Below are positions 18,986 to 47,824 of a stretch of DNA of 64,000 nucleotides, piece after piece. Position 1 is the first letter of the stretch. The number at the start of each line of letters is the position of its first letter. The stretch covers positions 47,341,854 to 47,405,853 of the forward strand of contig NC_065536.1 of assembly GCF_932294415.1 (NCBI RefSeq), given 5' to 3'. The translations under genes were made by a program, and so were the position numbers. The notes under the pieces were generated by a model. The model worked only from the letters and a program-made list of their open reading frames with translations, ran no database searches and had not been told where the DNA came from. The stretch is from Quercus robur (lineage: Eukaryota > Streptophyta > Magnoliopsida > Fagales > Fagaceae).

Positions 18986-19406
18986 AGAACTAATACTTGA
19001 ACCCCAAGTATAATTCCACAATTGTTATTCTTTAGGTTCCTAATTAAATTCTAGCTAGAAGTGCACTGGCCTTTTAGCCAATAAATCACATGGTTTTACT
19101 ACATTGATTAATAAGTTACATTATTGAAATTAATTGGAAACTGAAGGTATAACACCTTAAAATTTGTATCTGAGTTTTTTCCTTGTGCATGTATAATCCG
19201 AGTTTTTTCCTTGTGCATATATAATATGAGGTTGTGAGTTTTGGTTAGTTGTTTAACAAATAAAGTCTTTTGCTTTTGAATAAAAAATTCAGAATTCAAA
19301 TCCAACCTATACAAAAAACTAATTGGTATCTTGACCGGATAATAAAAAGTAATCATCATAGAACCATAGATTAAAATTCTATCGTATTAATCAATCAAAA
19401 AAAAAC

Positions 19407-19646
19407 TTATTTGTTCCTGTTCATAGTGTAAAGATGGACAATTCCGGTGGTAATGTTCCGTTTATTAAAAATGTCCTTGAAAACTATGAAATTAAAATCT
19501 GAGATATGAGGAACATCCCATGGTCCTTGTGACTGAAGCTTTTGCTCTCCACTTTGGACTCTATTCAGAAAATCTATGTATGAGACGTCCCTCTCAAATG
19601 TATATCCAGGAAAAAAGCTCAACCCTTCGAACAAAACTTGGAGTTC
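19407..19646 (-). pseudogene. cytokinin oxidase/dehydrogenase (CKX)-like single exon, damaged
   Basis: The frame reads VLFEGLSFFPGYTFERDVSY, then IDFLNRVQSGEQKLQSQGPW and DVPH, and resumes at ISDFNFIVFKDIF...NITTGIVHLYTMNRNK. In my recollection of plant cytokinin dehydrogenases this is the region just before and after DVPHPWLNLF(V/I)PKS. Here the PWLNLF-type block is deleted in frame, and a stop follows MNRNK close to a usual exon end. An AG acceptor precedes the exon (19647-19648), so it came from genomic DNA and not from a processed transcript. No FAD-binding or other exon was seen nearby. CKX enzymes degrade cytokinins, but this fragment cannot. Confidence 0.7.
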
Positions 19647-19766
19647 CTATTAATTAAGAAAAACAAAACATTACGAGTCATATTGTTATATTAATTAGAA
19701 GAACTTTAAAGGTATTTTTCTAGTTTTCTATAAGGTATTATAAATCATGTTGATCATTATAAATCA

Positions 19767-21337
19767 TGCTCCCAAGGCATGTGGGGGCATGGGTTTTAAG
19801 CAATTAAAGGAGTTTAATCTGGCTATGTTGGCTAAACAGGGGTGGAGGTTACAGACCGGGGTTGATTCTTTGTTGTTCCGGGTATTTAAGGCGAAATATT
19901 TTCCAACTACTGACTTCATTGCAGCTAGCTTGGGGAGTACTCGGTCCTATGCCTGGAGGAGCCTATTGGCAGCCCAAGAAATAGTGAGAAAAGGAAGCAG
20001 ATGGCAAGTGGGCAATGGGTGTAGCACGCAGATTTGGCTAGACAAATGTTTACCCTCCCCTTCTACATATCAAGTGTCTTCCCCAGTATTAATCCTCCCT
20101 CAGGAAGCTTGGGTTGAAACATTAATAGATAGGGAGAATGGAATGTGGAAAAGCGAGTTGGTTCGACAAGTTTTTCTCCCCCATGAAGATGACATTATTT
20201 GCAATATTGCCTTAAGTGCAAGTCTGCCAACAGATAAGCTAGTTTGGGCTCCGACTATGAATGGTCATTTCAGTGTTCGGAGTGCTTACAAGTTAGCTAG
20301 GGAGATGGGTCTGAGAGCTGATTCAAGGGAACTATCTGATGGTACTCGTCTAAGGAGGTTTTGGAAGCAACTTTGGAGGTGTAATGTCCTGCATAACGTC
20401 CGCCATTTTGCTTGGAGGGCATGCAGCGACATATTACCTACGAAAGCAAACCTGGTTCGTCGTAAAGTCTTAAGGGATAGCTGCTGTGAAGAATGTCAGA
20501 GGGAAGTTAAGTAATCGGGCCATTTATTCTGGGGTTGCTCTAGAGCCTGTGATGTTTGGCGCAGCTCAAAGCTATTTCGAAATTTTGACAACTTACGTTT
20601 CCACTCGTTTATGGATGTGTTATGGTTTGTGATGATGGAGGAGCAGTGGGAACAAAGCCGGGTTGACAAGGTCTTAATGATAGCTTGGGCCATTTGGACT
20701 AATAGGAATGAATGTAGACATGGAGGAGTGAAAAAGACCAGTCAGGGGCTGCTACAATGGTCCTTGGACTATTTAGGGGAGTACCAGGCATGTTCTATGG
20801 ATCCTGGTGGTCCGACGCCCTCTGCAGTTGTGGACTGGACCCCCCCGCCTCCAAATCGATACAAAATAAATGTGGACGGTGCTGTGTTTAAGGCTCAAAA
20901 AGTAACAGGTGTTGGGGGTACTGATTCGGGATGCTGAAGGCACGTTGATTGGAGCCTGTAGCAAGCGAATTATGCCTCCTCTAAGGGCCATTGAAGCTGA
21001 GGCAAAAGCTATAGAGTTCGGGTTGCAATTTGGGAAGGACTTATCTATACAGGAGTTTACATTGGAGAGTGACTCCCAGACTTTGATACAAGCTTTGTTG
21101 GAGTTGTCACCACCGCCTTCTTCTGTTGCTGCTCTGGTGTATGGTTCTTCGGCTGCTTCTCACACTTTTCGCTATGTGGACTTCTCTCATGTGGGTCGTA
21201 GAGGCAATAAGCCAGCCCATTTACTAGCAAGACATGCTTTAGGCATTGTTAATTTTTCAATTTGGGTAGAAGAGGTTCCTTGTTTCTTAGAACACGGTCT
21301 TGCCCAGGATGTAATTATTGCTTTTCAAAGTAAATAA
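19767..21337 (+). pseudogene. LINE ORF2 3' part: thumb region, zinc-binding domain, RNase H
   Basis: It opens with PKACGGMGFKQLKEFNLAML, the conserved segment after the reverse-transcriptase core. A zinc-binding region follows (FWKQLWRCNVLHNVRHFAWR...CCEECQ), then an RNase H domain (NRYKINVDGAVFKA with the first catalytic Asp, AIEAEAKAIEFGL with Glu, LESDSQTLIQ with Asp, GNKPAHLLARHA with His). Only two lesions are visible: a TAA at 20512-20514 and a one-base frameshift near 20910 at a run of five G. All four RNase H motif residues remain. Confidence 0.8.
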
Positions 21338-21370
21338 TAGTATGAAAGTATTTCCTATCCAAAAAAAAAG
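19767..21370 (+). mobile_element. 5'-truncated LINE with poly(A) tail
   Basis: The 3' 1.6 kb of an L1-type plant LINE, beginning inside ORF2 after the reverse-transcriptase core and ending in an A run at about 21361-21370. A clear target duplication was not found. The left junction sits in a short tandem repeat of ATTATAAATCATG. The coding part is only lightly damaged, so this is among the youngest LINE copies here. Confidence 0.8.
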
Positions 21371-21750
21371 ATGTCCCTTGGTCATCATAATATTTGGCTA
21401 ATTTTATACAATAGATGATGCCATCTTTGGTCACAAGGGAAATAATTCTAGAGTGAACAAATAATGGAAAAAAAAAATGATGATCTCGAATTTTCTAGAA
21501 TATAAATTAATTTGTAATATAAGATATTGGTAAAATACTAAAATTACTAGTGTATTGTTTTACATATAGATCCTTTTTTTTTTTAACTTAAAACAATATA
21601 TGGGTTGGAAAACGTACGCTTGATTTTAGAAAAACATATAAGTGCTTTCTTTTTCTTATTTTTTTCTTATCTAAATCAAGATTTGAATTATATTATTGAT
21701 AGGTACAACTCAACCGTCAATTATAGTGGCTGGTTAGGCACTGTACACAT

Positions 21751-23009
21751 TATATTTTTGATAGGTACAATAATATAATTTGGATAAGTCTTGACCCAAC
21801 CTAATTAAATATTTAGGTTAAATGGATAAGACCCAAATGGATAATTCAATTAAATGGTTTTTTTTTTTTTTTTTTGTGAGAAACAATTAAATGGGTTTTG
21901 TTGGTTAAAACTGGGTATCCAATTACCCATTTAAAATTTAAAGTTTAGTACTTAAAAAAACAAAAAGCCAAAAACCCTAACAAACAATAAAACATCACAG
22001 CCGCCTCTTCCTCTTATCTAATTTAAAAAATTTCTCCTCCATTTTCTAGGCATTTTCTCAACTACCAAACTAGACAAAATCTAAACACCTTTCCCTCTTC
22101 CTCTTTCTAAAGTTTGTCTTTCTTAGATCCAACTAGTACGACTCTAGGGTTTCGATATGAAGAGAGAAAACATAACCATTTTTCATCAAAGATCTCTCCG
22201 ATTCTATAGTCGTCTCTGAATTTAACTCTTCCTTGTAAGAATTCTGGTTTCTCTGCTTTTCCGATGGACTCTAGCTCTTGCTCCTACTTCGGTAGCGAAG
22301 TTTCATGCAATTTAAGCAGAGTCTCCGTTGGATTGGAGAACAAGCCGAGTTCGAACTTGCGGAAGAGAAATCTCGGTGAAATTGAAGGCTCTGAAGATTT
22401 CTTTTGTTGAGCAAGTTTCCAATGGAATTTTGAATTTCAGTGACGAAAATGTAAAAGCAAATTCCGAGAACAGAGAAACTGAGCAAGTTGAGAACAGAGC
22501 ATCAGAATTTTCATTTCTGTGAGAGAGAGAGAGAGATTTCAAGTTTTTTTTGGATTGAAAAATCTATGTAATTTGCAATTTTGCACAAGGTGGATAAAGA
22601 CTTGAGAATGATACCTCAATTCTCATGATTTAATTAATATTTTTTTTTTACTTATCTTCTGTTTGGTTGCCAAGAAAAGTTAGGAGAAAAGAAAATCTGC
22701 AAGTTAGTTTCAGTGTTATGTTTCGAGGGAAAGGTGAATTAGTTTTGCCAAAAAAAAAAAAAAAAACCTCAAATGATTTGCATGATATTAGTATGGGTGT
22801 GAAAATTTTTCCAAGAATTTCTTGTTAAATTTTTAAATATGAATTTTATAATGGGTTAAATGGGTGGATTACTAATTAAATGGATTGGGTTGATAATAGA
22901 TAATTAATTTATATATAAACGGGTCATAAATGAATAAATGGGTAATTACACACCCAACCTATTTATGACTCAACCCATTTATAACATAACCCGCCCATTT
23001 GCCACCCCT
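21751..23009. mobile_element. hAT-like element with possible captured gene piece
   Basis: The right end, reversed, reads TAGGGGTGGCAAATGGGCGG, a common hAT terminal motif. The left end is degenerate. About 50 bases (AGGTACAACTCAACC... GTGGCTGGTTA) occur on both sides, at 21701 and 23010, and only once in unit 1. The insertion is therefore certain, but the flanking duplication is longer than hAT makes. The middle is less AT-rich and holds a 48-codon ORF at 22264-22410 (MDSSSCSYFGSEVSC...) that I do not recognise. Confidence 0.5.
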
Positions 23010-23129
23010 AGGTACAACTCAACCCTTCAGCTATTGTGGCTGGTTACGTACCATACATACTAGGAGTTTCTAATTTTTTATGGAGAGGTTTTTTTTTTTT
23101 TTTTTGAGAAAACGAAAAAGAGCTTTTCA

Positions 23130-26100
23130 TTAAACAGGCATTACGCCTCTGTCATGGAATACATATTGCAGAGCATTACTATGAATGTCCTCCATCCACA
23201 CTTGTGGTTCATACAAGTTTTTTGCTAGTTTTGCAAGCTTATCAGCTACTTTGTTTTCCTTGCGCCTTGTGTGTGAGTATGATGCTTGTCTCAACTTGGC
23301 TGAAAGGCTTCGTGCTTCCTCTATTATGTGCCCAAAAGCTGTCAAACATGGCTGTCTTGCTTTGAGGTGGTTGATAATAACCTCTGAATCACCTTCAAAC
23401 ACCACTTCTTGGAGTCCTAGTTCGAGAGCGAATAAGATCGCCCTTCTGCACGCCAGAGCTTCCAAGTCAGCAACCGTTGGTGGTAGTCTGATACGTTCCG
23501 AAAGGGAGGCGATAACCATGCCGTCTGAGTCACGAGCTACCACACCCAAACCTACCGAGTCTGAATCAATGAAAGTTGCTCCACCAAAATTTATTTTGTA
23601 GATTGGATGTGGGGGAGGCAGCCATTGGGTTGAATGTACAACCATGTCTTCTTGTGTTGAGTAATCTTTCACCGAATAGAACTCTTGCAGCCATTCCACA
23701 GCATCACTGAAAATTTTTTCCGCTGGCAAGGAAGTGGACCCAACTCTTTTTGCATTCCTATTGAACCATAGACTCCATCCCATATAGGCAAACAGTTCAG
23801 CCATGTGTTGGTTTTTTTGTGCAAGGATTCCTTGAAATAAATCTCGGAAACTTACAAACCTTTCTGATAGGAATTTTCTGCAACATTCAAAATCCCACCA
23901 GATATGCTTCACCGATTGGCAGCCCCACAAAGCGTGTAAACAATCTTCAGCTTCCTCTCTACATTGATCACACGTTGGGTCTATTATTATTTTCCGCCTC
24001 TGCAAGTTCTTTTTTGTTGGGAGTGAATCATTTGCTGCCCTCCAAATGAAATGGTGAATTTTATTTGGAATGTTCAAGGACCAAATCTCATTCTAGAATT
24101 GCTTGTGGGCCGTTGGGTTGGAGGTGCCAGGGCAAGATACTTCAGCTTTTCTTAATAAGACTCGGTATGCTGATTTGGTTGTGTAGTGTCCTGATTGAGT
24201 TTCAGCCCATACCAGTTTGTCGTCTGTAGCTTCTAGGCTCAAAGGGAGGCTCATGATTGCATCCTCTTCATGAGGAAGGAATTCATCACGTATAATATCT
24301 TCAAGCCAACACCTGTTGTCCTCATCTATTAGGGCGCAGACCCGGCTGTTATTGGGAAAATTCTTCTAAGGAGATATAACTCGGCTGGAATGCAAGTCAG
24401 GCAACCAGCTGTCTCCTCGGATTTGAACTGATTTCCCATCCCCAATCCTCCATTTTGATCCCAAACGAACCACCTTTCTAGCTTGCAAAATACTTTGCCA
24501 AGCGTAAGAACCTTTCTCCTTCACCCCATCCTCTAGTATTGTGCAATTGGGAAAATACCTTGCTTTAAAGACTTTGTAAAACAGTGAGTCTTTGTTGTGG
24601 AGCAACCGCCATATCTGTTTTCCCAACATGGCTAAATTGAAATTCTCTATGTCCTTAAAACCCAATCCTCCTTGACACTTTGGCTTACATAATTTTTTCC
24701 ATCCCACCCAATGTACCTTCCGAGCTTCTCCCTTATAACCCCACCAGAATTTTCTAATTAAGGACTCAATATCCTTGCATAGACTTTTTGGGAGTTTGAA
24801 ACATGCCATGGTGTAAGTGGGCATGGCTTGTAAAACCGCTTTTATTAGGACTTCTCTTCCACCTTGTGACAATAGCCTCTCCTTCCAACCCTGCATTTTG
24901 TGCCAAATCCTTTCTTTAATATAGCCGAAACTTTGTTTCTTTCCCCTTCCCACAAAAGAGAGTAAACTAAGGTATTTGTCATAGTTGGTTGTGGCTGCCA
25001 CTCCTAGCAAGTTTTTTATCTCTTCTTGCATAACTGGCTCGGTATTGGGGCTGAAAAAGAGTTGTGTTTTGCCCCGGTTTATTTGCTGCCCGGAAGCATC
25101 TTCATATTGCTTCAAAATGTCCAAGATGTGGGTGCACTCCTATGAATTTTCCCGACAAAAAAGCAAGCTGTCATCGGCAAAGAACAGGTGTGAAATTTTT
25201 GGGGCTGCACTACATAGCGAGACTCCTTTAATTGCACCCGAGCTTTCAGCTTGTTGTAGAAGAGAATGTAACCCTTCTGCACACAATAGAAACAAATAAG
25301 GGGATAATGGGTCCCCTTGGCGGAGACCCCTTTTGGGGGTGAAGTTGCCTCGGGGTTCACCATTAACCAGAATAGAGAAAGAGACAATTTGAATGCAAGA
25401 TTGAATGAGAGATATCCATCTATTATCAAAACCCATTTTTTCCATTATTTTTTCAAGGAACACCCACTCCACTCTATTGTATGCCTTACTCATATCCAGT
25501 TTAACGGCCATGTATCCTGTTTTCCCGGTTTTTTTTGTTTTGAGGTGGTGGAGTGTTTCATGGGCTACAAGGATGTTGTCTGTGATTAATCTATCTGACA
25601 TGAAAGCACTTTGTGATTCTGACACCAATTTTGGCATGATTTTCTTTAGGCGGTTGGCTATTGTTTTGGATACAATTTTATATAAGACATTGCACAGGCT
25701 TATGGGACGGAAATCAGTTGTTTTTTCTGGTGATTTTGTCTTAGGTATAAGTGCTATATAAGTGTGGTTAAGGCTAGCAGACATGTTACCCGAGTTCAAG
25801 ATAGCCAAAGAAGCATCAATGATATCTTGACCAACAAATTTCCAACAGGATTTGAAAAAAATAGGAGACATACCATCAGGGCCCGGAGCAGTTAAAGGCT
25901 TCATCTGCTTTAGAGAAAATTCGACCTCCTCTGCTGTGAAATTTCTTATCAGCTCAGAATTCATACTTGGGGTAACCCTTGTGTCAATCCCTTGCAGGAT
26001 CTGGTCAAAGTTAGTGGGCAATGAAGATGTGAATATTTGCTGGAAGTGTTCCACCAATCTGTCCCCAATTTGTTTGTCATCTGTCACCATTGTTCCATCT

Positions 26101-27245
26101 TCCAAAATCAGCTTGGAAATAAAATTCCGTTTATTCCATTGTGTTGCTCAACTATGGAAGTAGCTCGTGTTCATGTCTCCACTCTTCAACCATTCCGACC
26201 TTGATCTTTGGTGCCACAGGCACTCTTCTTTCACCATGAGCTCATACACTTCTCCTCTTAGGACCCGGACCTGTTCATGATTAGTACCAGCCATAGACAT
26301 GGATTCGGCTTGGCTAGCTTTTTCCTCTTTTGGTTTAGCATGTGCCAAATATTCCCAAAACTCAATCTGCTCCATTTTTGCAAGCTTGACCTGCATACCT
26401 CAACCTTGTCGATAAGCCTCCCAACCGGATCTCCATAGTTATGACCATCCCATGCTCTCTTGATAACTCCCTCACATGCTTCATCTTTTAGCCACACCGC
26501 CTCAAAAAGAAAAGGCCTGGATTTTTTTATAAAATCTAACATTTTCATCATCAGAACATAACCACAAAGGACAATGATCAAATAAGGTACCTCCAATATG
26601 ATGAATGCGTACTGTTGGGAACAAATGTATCCAGTCTGGAGTAGCCACCCCTCTATCCAAACGTATCCATGTCACCTCCCCCTCAAATTGATTATTACAC
26701 CAAGTGAAAGGTGTACCGACAAAACCCAAGTCCTGGAATCCACAAAAGTCCAAAGCTTCTCTAAATTCTCTCATCTGTCTTTCTGGTCTTTCGAGGCCCC
26801 CTTTCTTCTATTCAGCTTTTGTGATCTCGTTAAAATCCCCCACACACATCCATGGTAAGTCCAATTTTAGGCTGAGGTGTTTTAGTAGTGCCCAAGAATG
26901 TTCCTGGTTGGCTGTTGTTGGATTTCCGTAGAAACCCGTCAATCGCCAGGCGTCATCCATTCCTGGGTTAACTACTGCATCAATGAAGCTTGGTGTTGAG
27001 TCCAGAACTTTGAGATTGATTCCATCCTTCCAATATAGGGCCAATCCGCCTCCTGTATTAACCCGCGGCTCTATGAAAACATTCTCTAGGTGGAGCTTCG
27101 AGCAAAGGGTTTTTAGCTTGTGATCCTTTACTCTTGTTTCCATGAGGAAGAGAATGGTGGGCAAATGTTTGTTCACCAATTCGGTGAGTTCATGAACTGC
27201 CCGTGATTGGCCCAAACCACGGCAATTCCAACTAATGCAATTCAT
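23130..27245 (-). pseudogene. LINE ORF2: endonuclease, reverse transcriptase, RNase H, with several lesions
   Basis: It starts MNCISWNCRGLG with an AP-type endonuclease (FLMETRVKD, GGGLALYWKDG, FYGNP, CVGDFNEI). The reverse transcriptase follows (APGPDGMSPIFF, PISLCNVLYKI, KLDMSKAYNRVEW, RGLRQGDPLSPYLF, FFADDSLLF intact). Then come the [20 protein letters not shown] segment, a zinc-binding region (PNKIHHFIWRA...CDQCREEAEDCLHAL) and RNase H. Lesions are TAG at 26808, frameshifts near 26530 and 26400, TGA at 26148, TAG at 25140, a stop at 24366 and TAG near 24095. Most stops are single-base changes. In RNase H the first catalytic Asp is replaced (KINFGGA for KINVDGA) and the late His reads Asp (KVADKLAK). 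Confidence 0.85.
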
Positions 27246-28741
27246 TGCCCCTGGCGGGGCTGATGAGCAGCCTCCGCCAATTCAAGTTTTTCATCATTAC
27301 CACCTTGAGTAATCTGTTGCCGTTTGTTAGGACCTTCAAGTGCTGCACTTAATTCAAGGACTCCACGTTTTTTGCCCAGACAAATCTCTGAGACCGGGAC
27401 TGCTTTGTTTGATGTTGGCCATTTTTTCTGTGTCCAGGTGGGGAGGATACGAGTTGTGCTTGGAGTTGGATTGGAAACCCTAGCCGACTTGGGATGGTCA
27501 CGTGATTCACTTAATTTTTCATTGCACATCTCTGTTTTGGTGGCACGTGTATTCCATTCTCCTGAGCACTGGGCTGTTTTCTTACAGCTGACTTGTGTTT
27601 TCAATGCCCAATTATTCTCCTTTGATTCCGTGTTTAATTCCTCATAATTCGGTTGAGTGGCTGATTAGGTATTGATGTTAATTGAATGCAATTGAAACTC
27701 ATGCTGCTGTGGATCAAGCAATGGCTCAACATTCATATCTGTCTTAATATTATTTTCCAGTCCATAATTAATATCTCGCGTCATTGATTCAGCCACGCAA
27801 TTATTGTTGCTTTGTGCGTTACACTTCAACTCCTTAGTGGGCGTTACTCTATTTGTTTCACTCCGACCATTGGCTTGAGTATTTTCCGTGATGATCATTG
27901 CCAGCTGTTCCAAGTTTGCAGTCACCTCGGCCTCCATAGGTGTAGTGACAATGGTGGTCTCAGCCTTCTTCCGTGACGAATAATATCCCGGCACAGTCAA
28001 TCCCATTTTCCTTGTTGGTGTGAAAGCTGAAGCTCGTAAACCTGGGCCGAACTGTCTGTCATCTGGCTTAAGGGTTCCTTCATTATCAATCCATATCTCA
28101 CACTCCTTGTCATCATGTGTAAGACGTCCGCACCAATAGCACACATTTGGGAGTCGTTCATACTTGAAACTGATCCAAACTTGCCTCCCATTCTCTAAAG
28201 AAATGAGTCTGCCTCGACATAAAGGTAAAGATAAATCTATGCTCACCTGTAGACAAAGAAAATTCCCTCCATCAATTTCCTTGAACTCTTTGGGAACGGT
28301 CACTTCCCCAATCACTCCACTGATCTTCAAAGCCGCTTCCTTTGTCATGTATTTTGGTGGTATACCATGTAGTTGAACCCAAAAGCTTGCTCTTTCAAAT
28401 TTAACCTCATCTATTGGCGTTTCTTTGTCGTATTTCTGCATCGCCACCAAATGTTTGTCAAAACTCCATGGCTCGCTTGCTATGATTCGATCAACATCAT
28501 TCTTATTATCGAAAGTGAATAAAACCATGTGATCTCCATAATTCTGGATTTTGAAACCATTGCGAGCCCTCCATATTGGGTTGAAGGTTCGTGCAATGGC
28601 ATCAATGCTTAGGTTTCTCTTCGTGAAAAACTTTGCTAGGATGGATAATTCCTCTAAACTGTCAGTAGCCGTTAGACTACATCCTGGTCCCTCCCTATTA
28701 GTTAGAGTCAAACGGCTCCAACTCTGCGTGAGGTCTTCCAT
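27242..28741 (-). pseudogene. LINE ORF1: nucleic-acid-binding protein, one premature stop
   Basis: ORF1 proteins of plant L1 LINEs bind the element RNA. The first 358 codons are open. Residues about 35-195 resemble the DUF4283 domain (WSFDKHLVAMQKYDKETPI, WVQLHGIPPKYM). A CCHC zinc knuckle, C201-C204-H209-C214, follows within CYWCGRLTHDDKEC. A TAA at 27665-27667 then stops the frame. The same frame stays open beyond it to a TGA at 27242-27244, giving a natural length of 499 codons. The tail contains GKKRGVLELS and ends AEAAHQPRQGQ. The final TGA overlaps the ORF2 ATG as ATGA, suggesting coupled termination and re-initiation. The short form lacks only the low-complexity tail. Confidence 0.82.
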
Positions 28742-29883
28742 TACACCCCACCCTGTTCACCCTCCAAACCTTATCACTGTTTCCCTAACCCCTAGAAAAA
28801 AACCCCACTAGCCTTGGAATAAACTTGTTACTCCAAGGAAAACTAGACAACACCTTCAGACGACGAAGGGACACTCCAATTCTACCGTGCCAAGGAAATT
28901 TTAGAGGCAACTTCCGTGGCTACAGAGAAACCTCAATGAGCCCGTCTAATAAGTGAAAATAGTGACTTATGGAGAGTTAGAAAGGCATGTATGTTATCTA
29001 ATTTGATTTAGTATCTGTTTGGGAATCATATAGTTTAGTATCTATTTGGGAATCATATAGTTTTTGAAAGCTTATTTTATAATATTTATTAAAAGATATA
29101 GTTTTTTGGTAATTTTTATGTACATGTGTGACAAAGAGCTAAAAACAAATTTATTTTAAAAAAATATTAGTTTTGTTAATTAAAAAAAAAAGACTAAAAA
29201 ATAAAAACTAAAATCTTTTTTTTGGCTAAACAGATACAAGGCCTAATATTAATATTGCAAAATTTTGAGGGACAACTCTCATAAACTAATTAACATAACA
29301 TCCTATGTTTGATCCATCTCACATGTCATTCTCTTTTTTTTTTTTCTTTTTTTTTTTAATCTAAACTATCATCCTAAGTTTCTTTTTTCATTTGGCTTCA
29401 TATTTTCGTTAAATTCTAGTAACCTTTTTACTTATCCTAGGTAAAAATTATTTCCCACCTATTATTTACTCATTATAAAATAAGTATATTAAATTTTATC
29501 ATATTGTTACATTTAAACAAATATTGATTAATACTACTTTTGCATGTAGTACCACACTACCACTTATTTTACAAAATAGATAAGAATTTAAAAATAATAA
29601 TAATAATAATTTAGAGCATCATATTTCATACTCCATTATAATGGAGTAGAATATATTCATATAAGTTGGTTCAAAAAAAAAAGAATATATACATATAAGT
29701 TGTAACAAACGTCAGATCCTACATTTATGGATTGGTCGAATATGTCCAATTATTTTACCAGTTACTAATAACAAGTATGGTATGGCGTATACAAGTCAAA
29801 ATTTGGTTTCATTCTCAAAAAAAAAAATGGTTGAATAAAACGATGGCCTACCCTCAAACGGTGCCGTTCAATTCTGAGTTTAG

Positions 29884-29891
29884 TATATATA
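29884..29891 (+). promoter_or_regulatory. TATA box of CCoAOMT-like gene 2
   Basis: TATATATA lies 71 bases before the start codon, in the block conserved with gene 1. About 30 bases upstream lies GGCCTACCCTCAAACGG. Its CCTACC core is like the AC elements bound by MYB factors in phenylpropanoid genes. The regulatory meaning is inference. Confidence 0.55.
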
Positions 29892-29961
29892 CAAGTGAAG
29901 TGATGGGCATTGTAATTCTTTGCCTAGAAAAAAAGCACTACACGTGAAAACTTTTTCAGCA

Positions 29962-46981
<17,020 letters not shown>

Positions 46982-47824
46982 TGAAATCAACACATTGAAG
47001 TTGTTGCTACACTAGAAAGTTACTCCAATAGTTATATAGAATAAATCAAATATTTGAAAAATAAATAAATAATGACTTGCAAATTGGCTTGACAGTAAGG
47101 ATGCTCAATAAGGAAAAATTATTCCGTATATTTGATGTATATCTTTTTCTCGCGTAAGGATGGACCTAATATAGGTAGCCAAGTCATTGCATGAGCATGG
47201 ATCAGTATTTGTTATATATATAGCTTGCTTTTAAACTCTTATATACTGCCCAAGTCAGCTGGCAATTGAAGCGTACAAAGCTAATGTTATCTTTTTCCCC
47301 AAAAAGAGAATAGTACAAAAAAAAAGAAGCTAATTTTTTCTTATTAGTTTGATGGATCACGTTTGCATAAGACTGTCACATTTATTTCTATTAATATTAT
47401 ATACAAATTGTTTTATTTAAAATTTGGCTGATAGGCACAAGCTTGCAAAAAAGCTCTAAAAAAAGTGTAGTGAGTGTGACTTCATTATTCCTTGAAATTT
47501 GGTTGATAGGCACAACCTCAATAATGCAATGAAACAAACAATTATAGTTTTTTTTTTTTTTTTATGGGAAAACAATTATAGTTTGAGAAGAGATAGCAAA
47601 TATGCTGCATTATTTAGATTACGATAATCATTATAGCAATTTTTTTTTATGCAAAATAGAAATTCTACTCTAACGTAATCTAAATGTATGTGTGTAAAAT
47701 TTTCTCCTAAAAACTTGAACTCTGGCCTTTAATTGTAGTCAAAGACTACAACTAAAATTTAGGATAAAGTTTACATTGTCAAGATAAAATTTATGATAAT
47801 TTAGGATAAATCATATTGTTATGA
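46982..47824. other. 3' flank of gene 2 and AT-rich DNA
   Basis: The first 300 bases mirror the gene 1 3' flank, including AATAAATCAAATATTTG. After the duplication ends near 47290 there is AT-rich sequence with T runs and no recognised gene. Confidence 0.5.

Larger units (their letters stand above)
23088..28966 (-). mobile_element. near full-length L1-type plant LINE
   Basis: The element is 5.88 kb, inserted in the upstream region of gene 2. The poly(A) tail appears as 17 T at 23089-23105. A perfect 10-base target duplication, TTATGGAGAG, is at 23078-23087 and 28967-28976, and unit 1 has an uninterrupted ...TTTATGGAGAGTTGGAGAG... site. A 5' UTR of about 225 bases precedes ORF1. Both ORFs carry stops, so it is not active as it stands. 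Confidence 0.92.

Noticed and set aside
17942..18994. Mutator-like element suggested by the 9-base direct repeat AGAACTAAT
   Set aside because: The ends are not inverted repeats, and the internal sequence reads like a copia LTR with TG start and U5-type tail. Solo LTR is the better reading, though the ends stay uncertain.
19740..21370. Target duplication for the LINE at 19767-21370
   Set aside because: ATTATAAATCATG occurs twice on the left side only, as a local tandem repeat. No matching copy follows the poly(A).
23185..28811. Plus-strand open frames of 70-140 codons over the minus-strand LINE
   Set aside because: They are antisense shadows of the endonuclease, reverse-transcriptase and RNase H frames.
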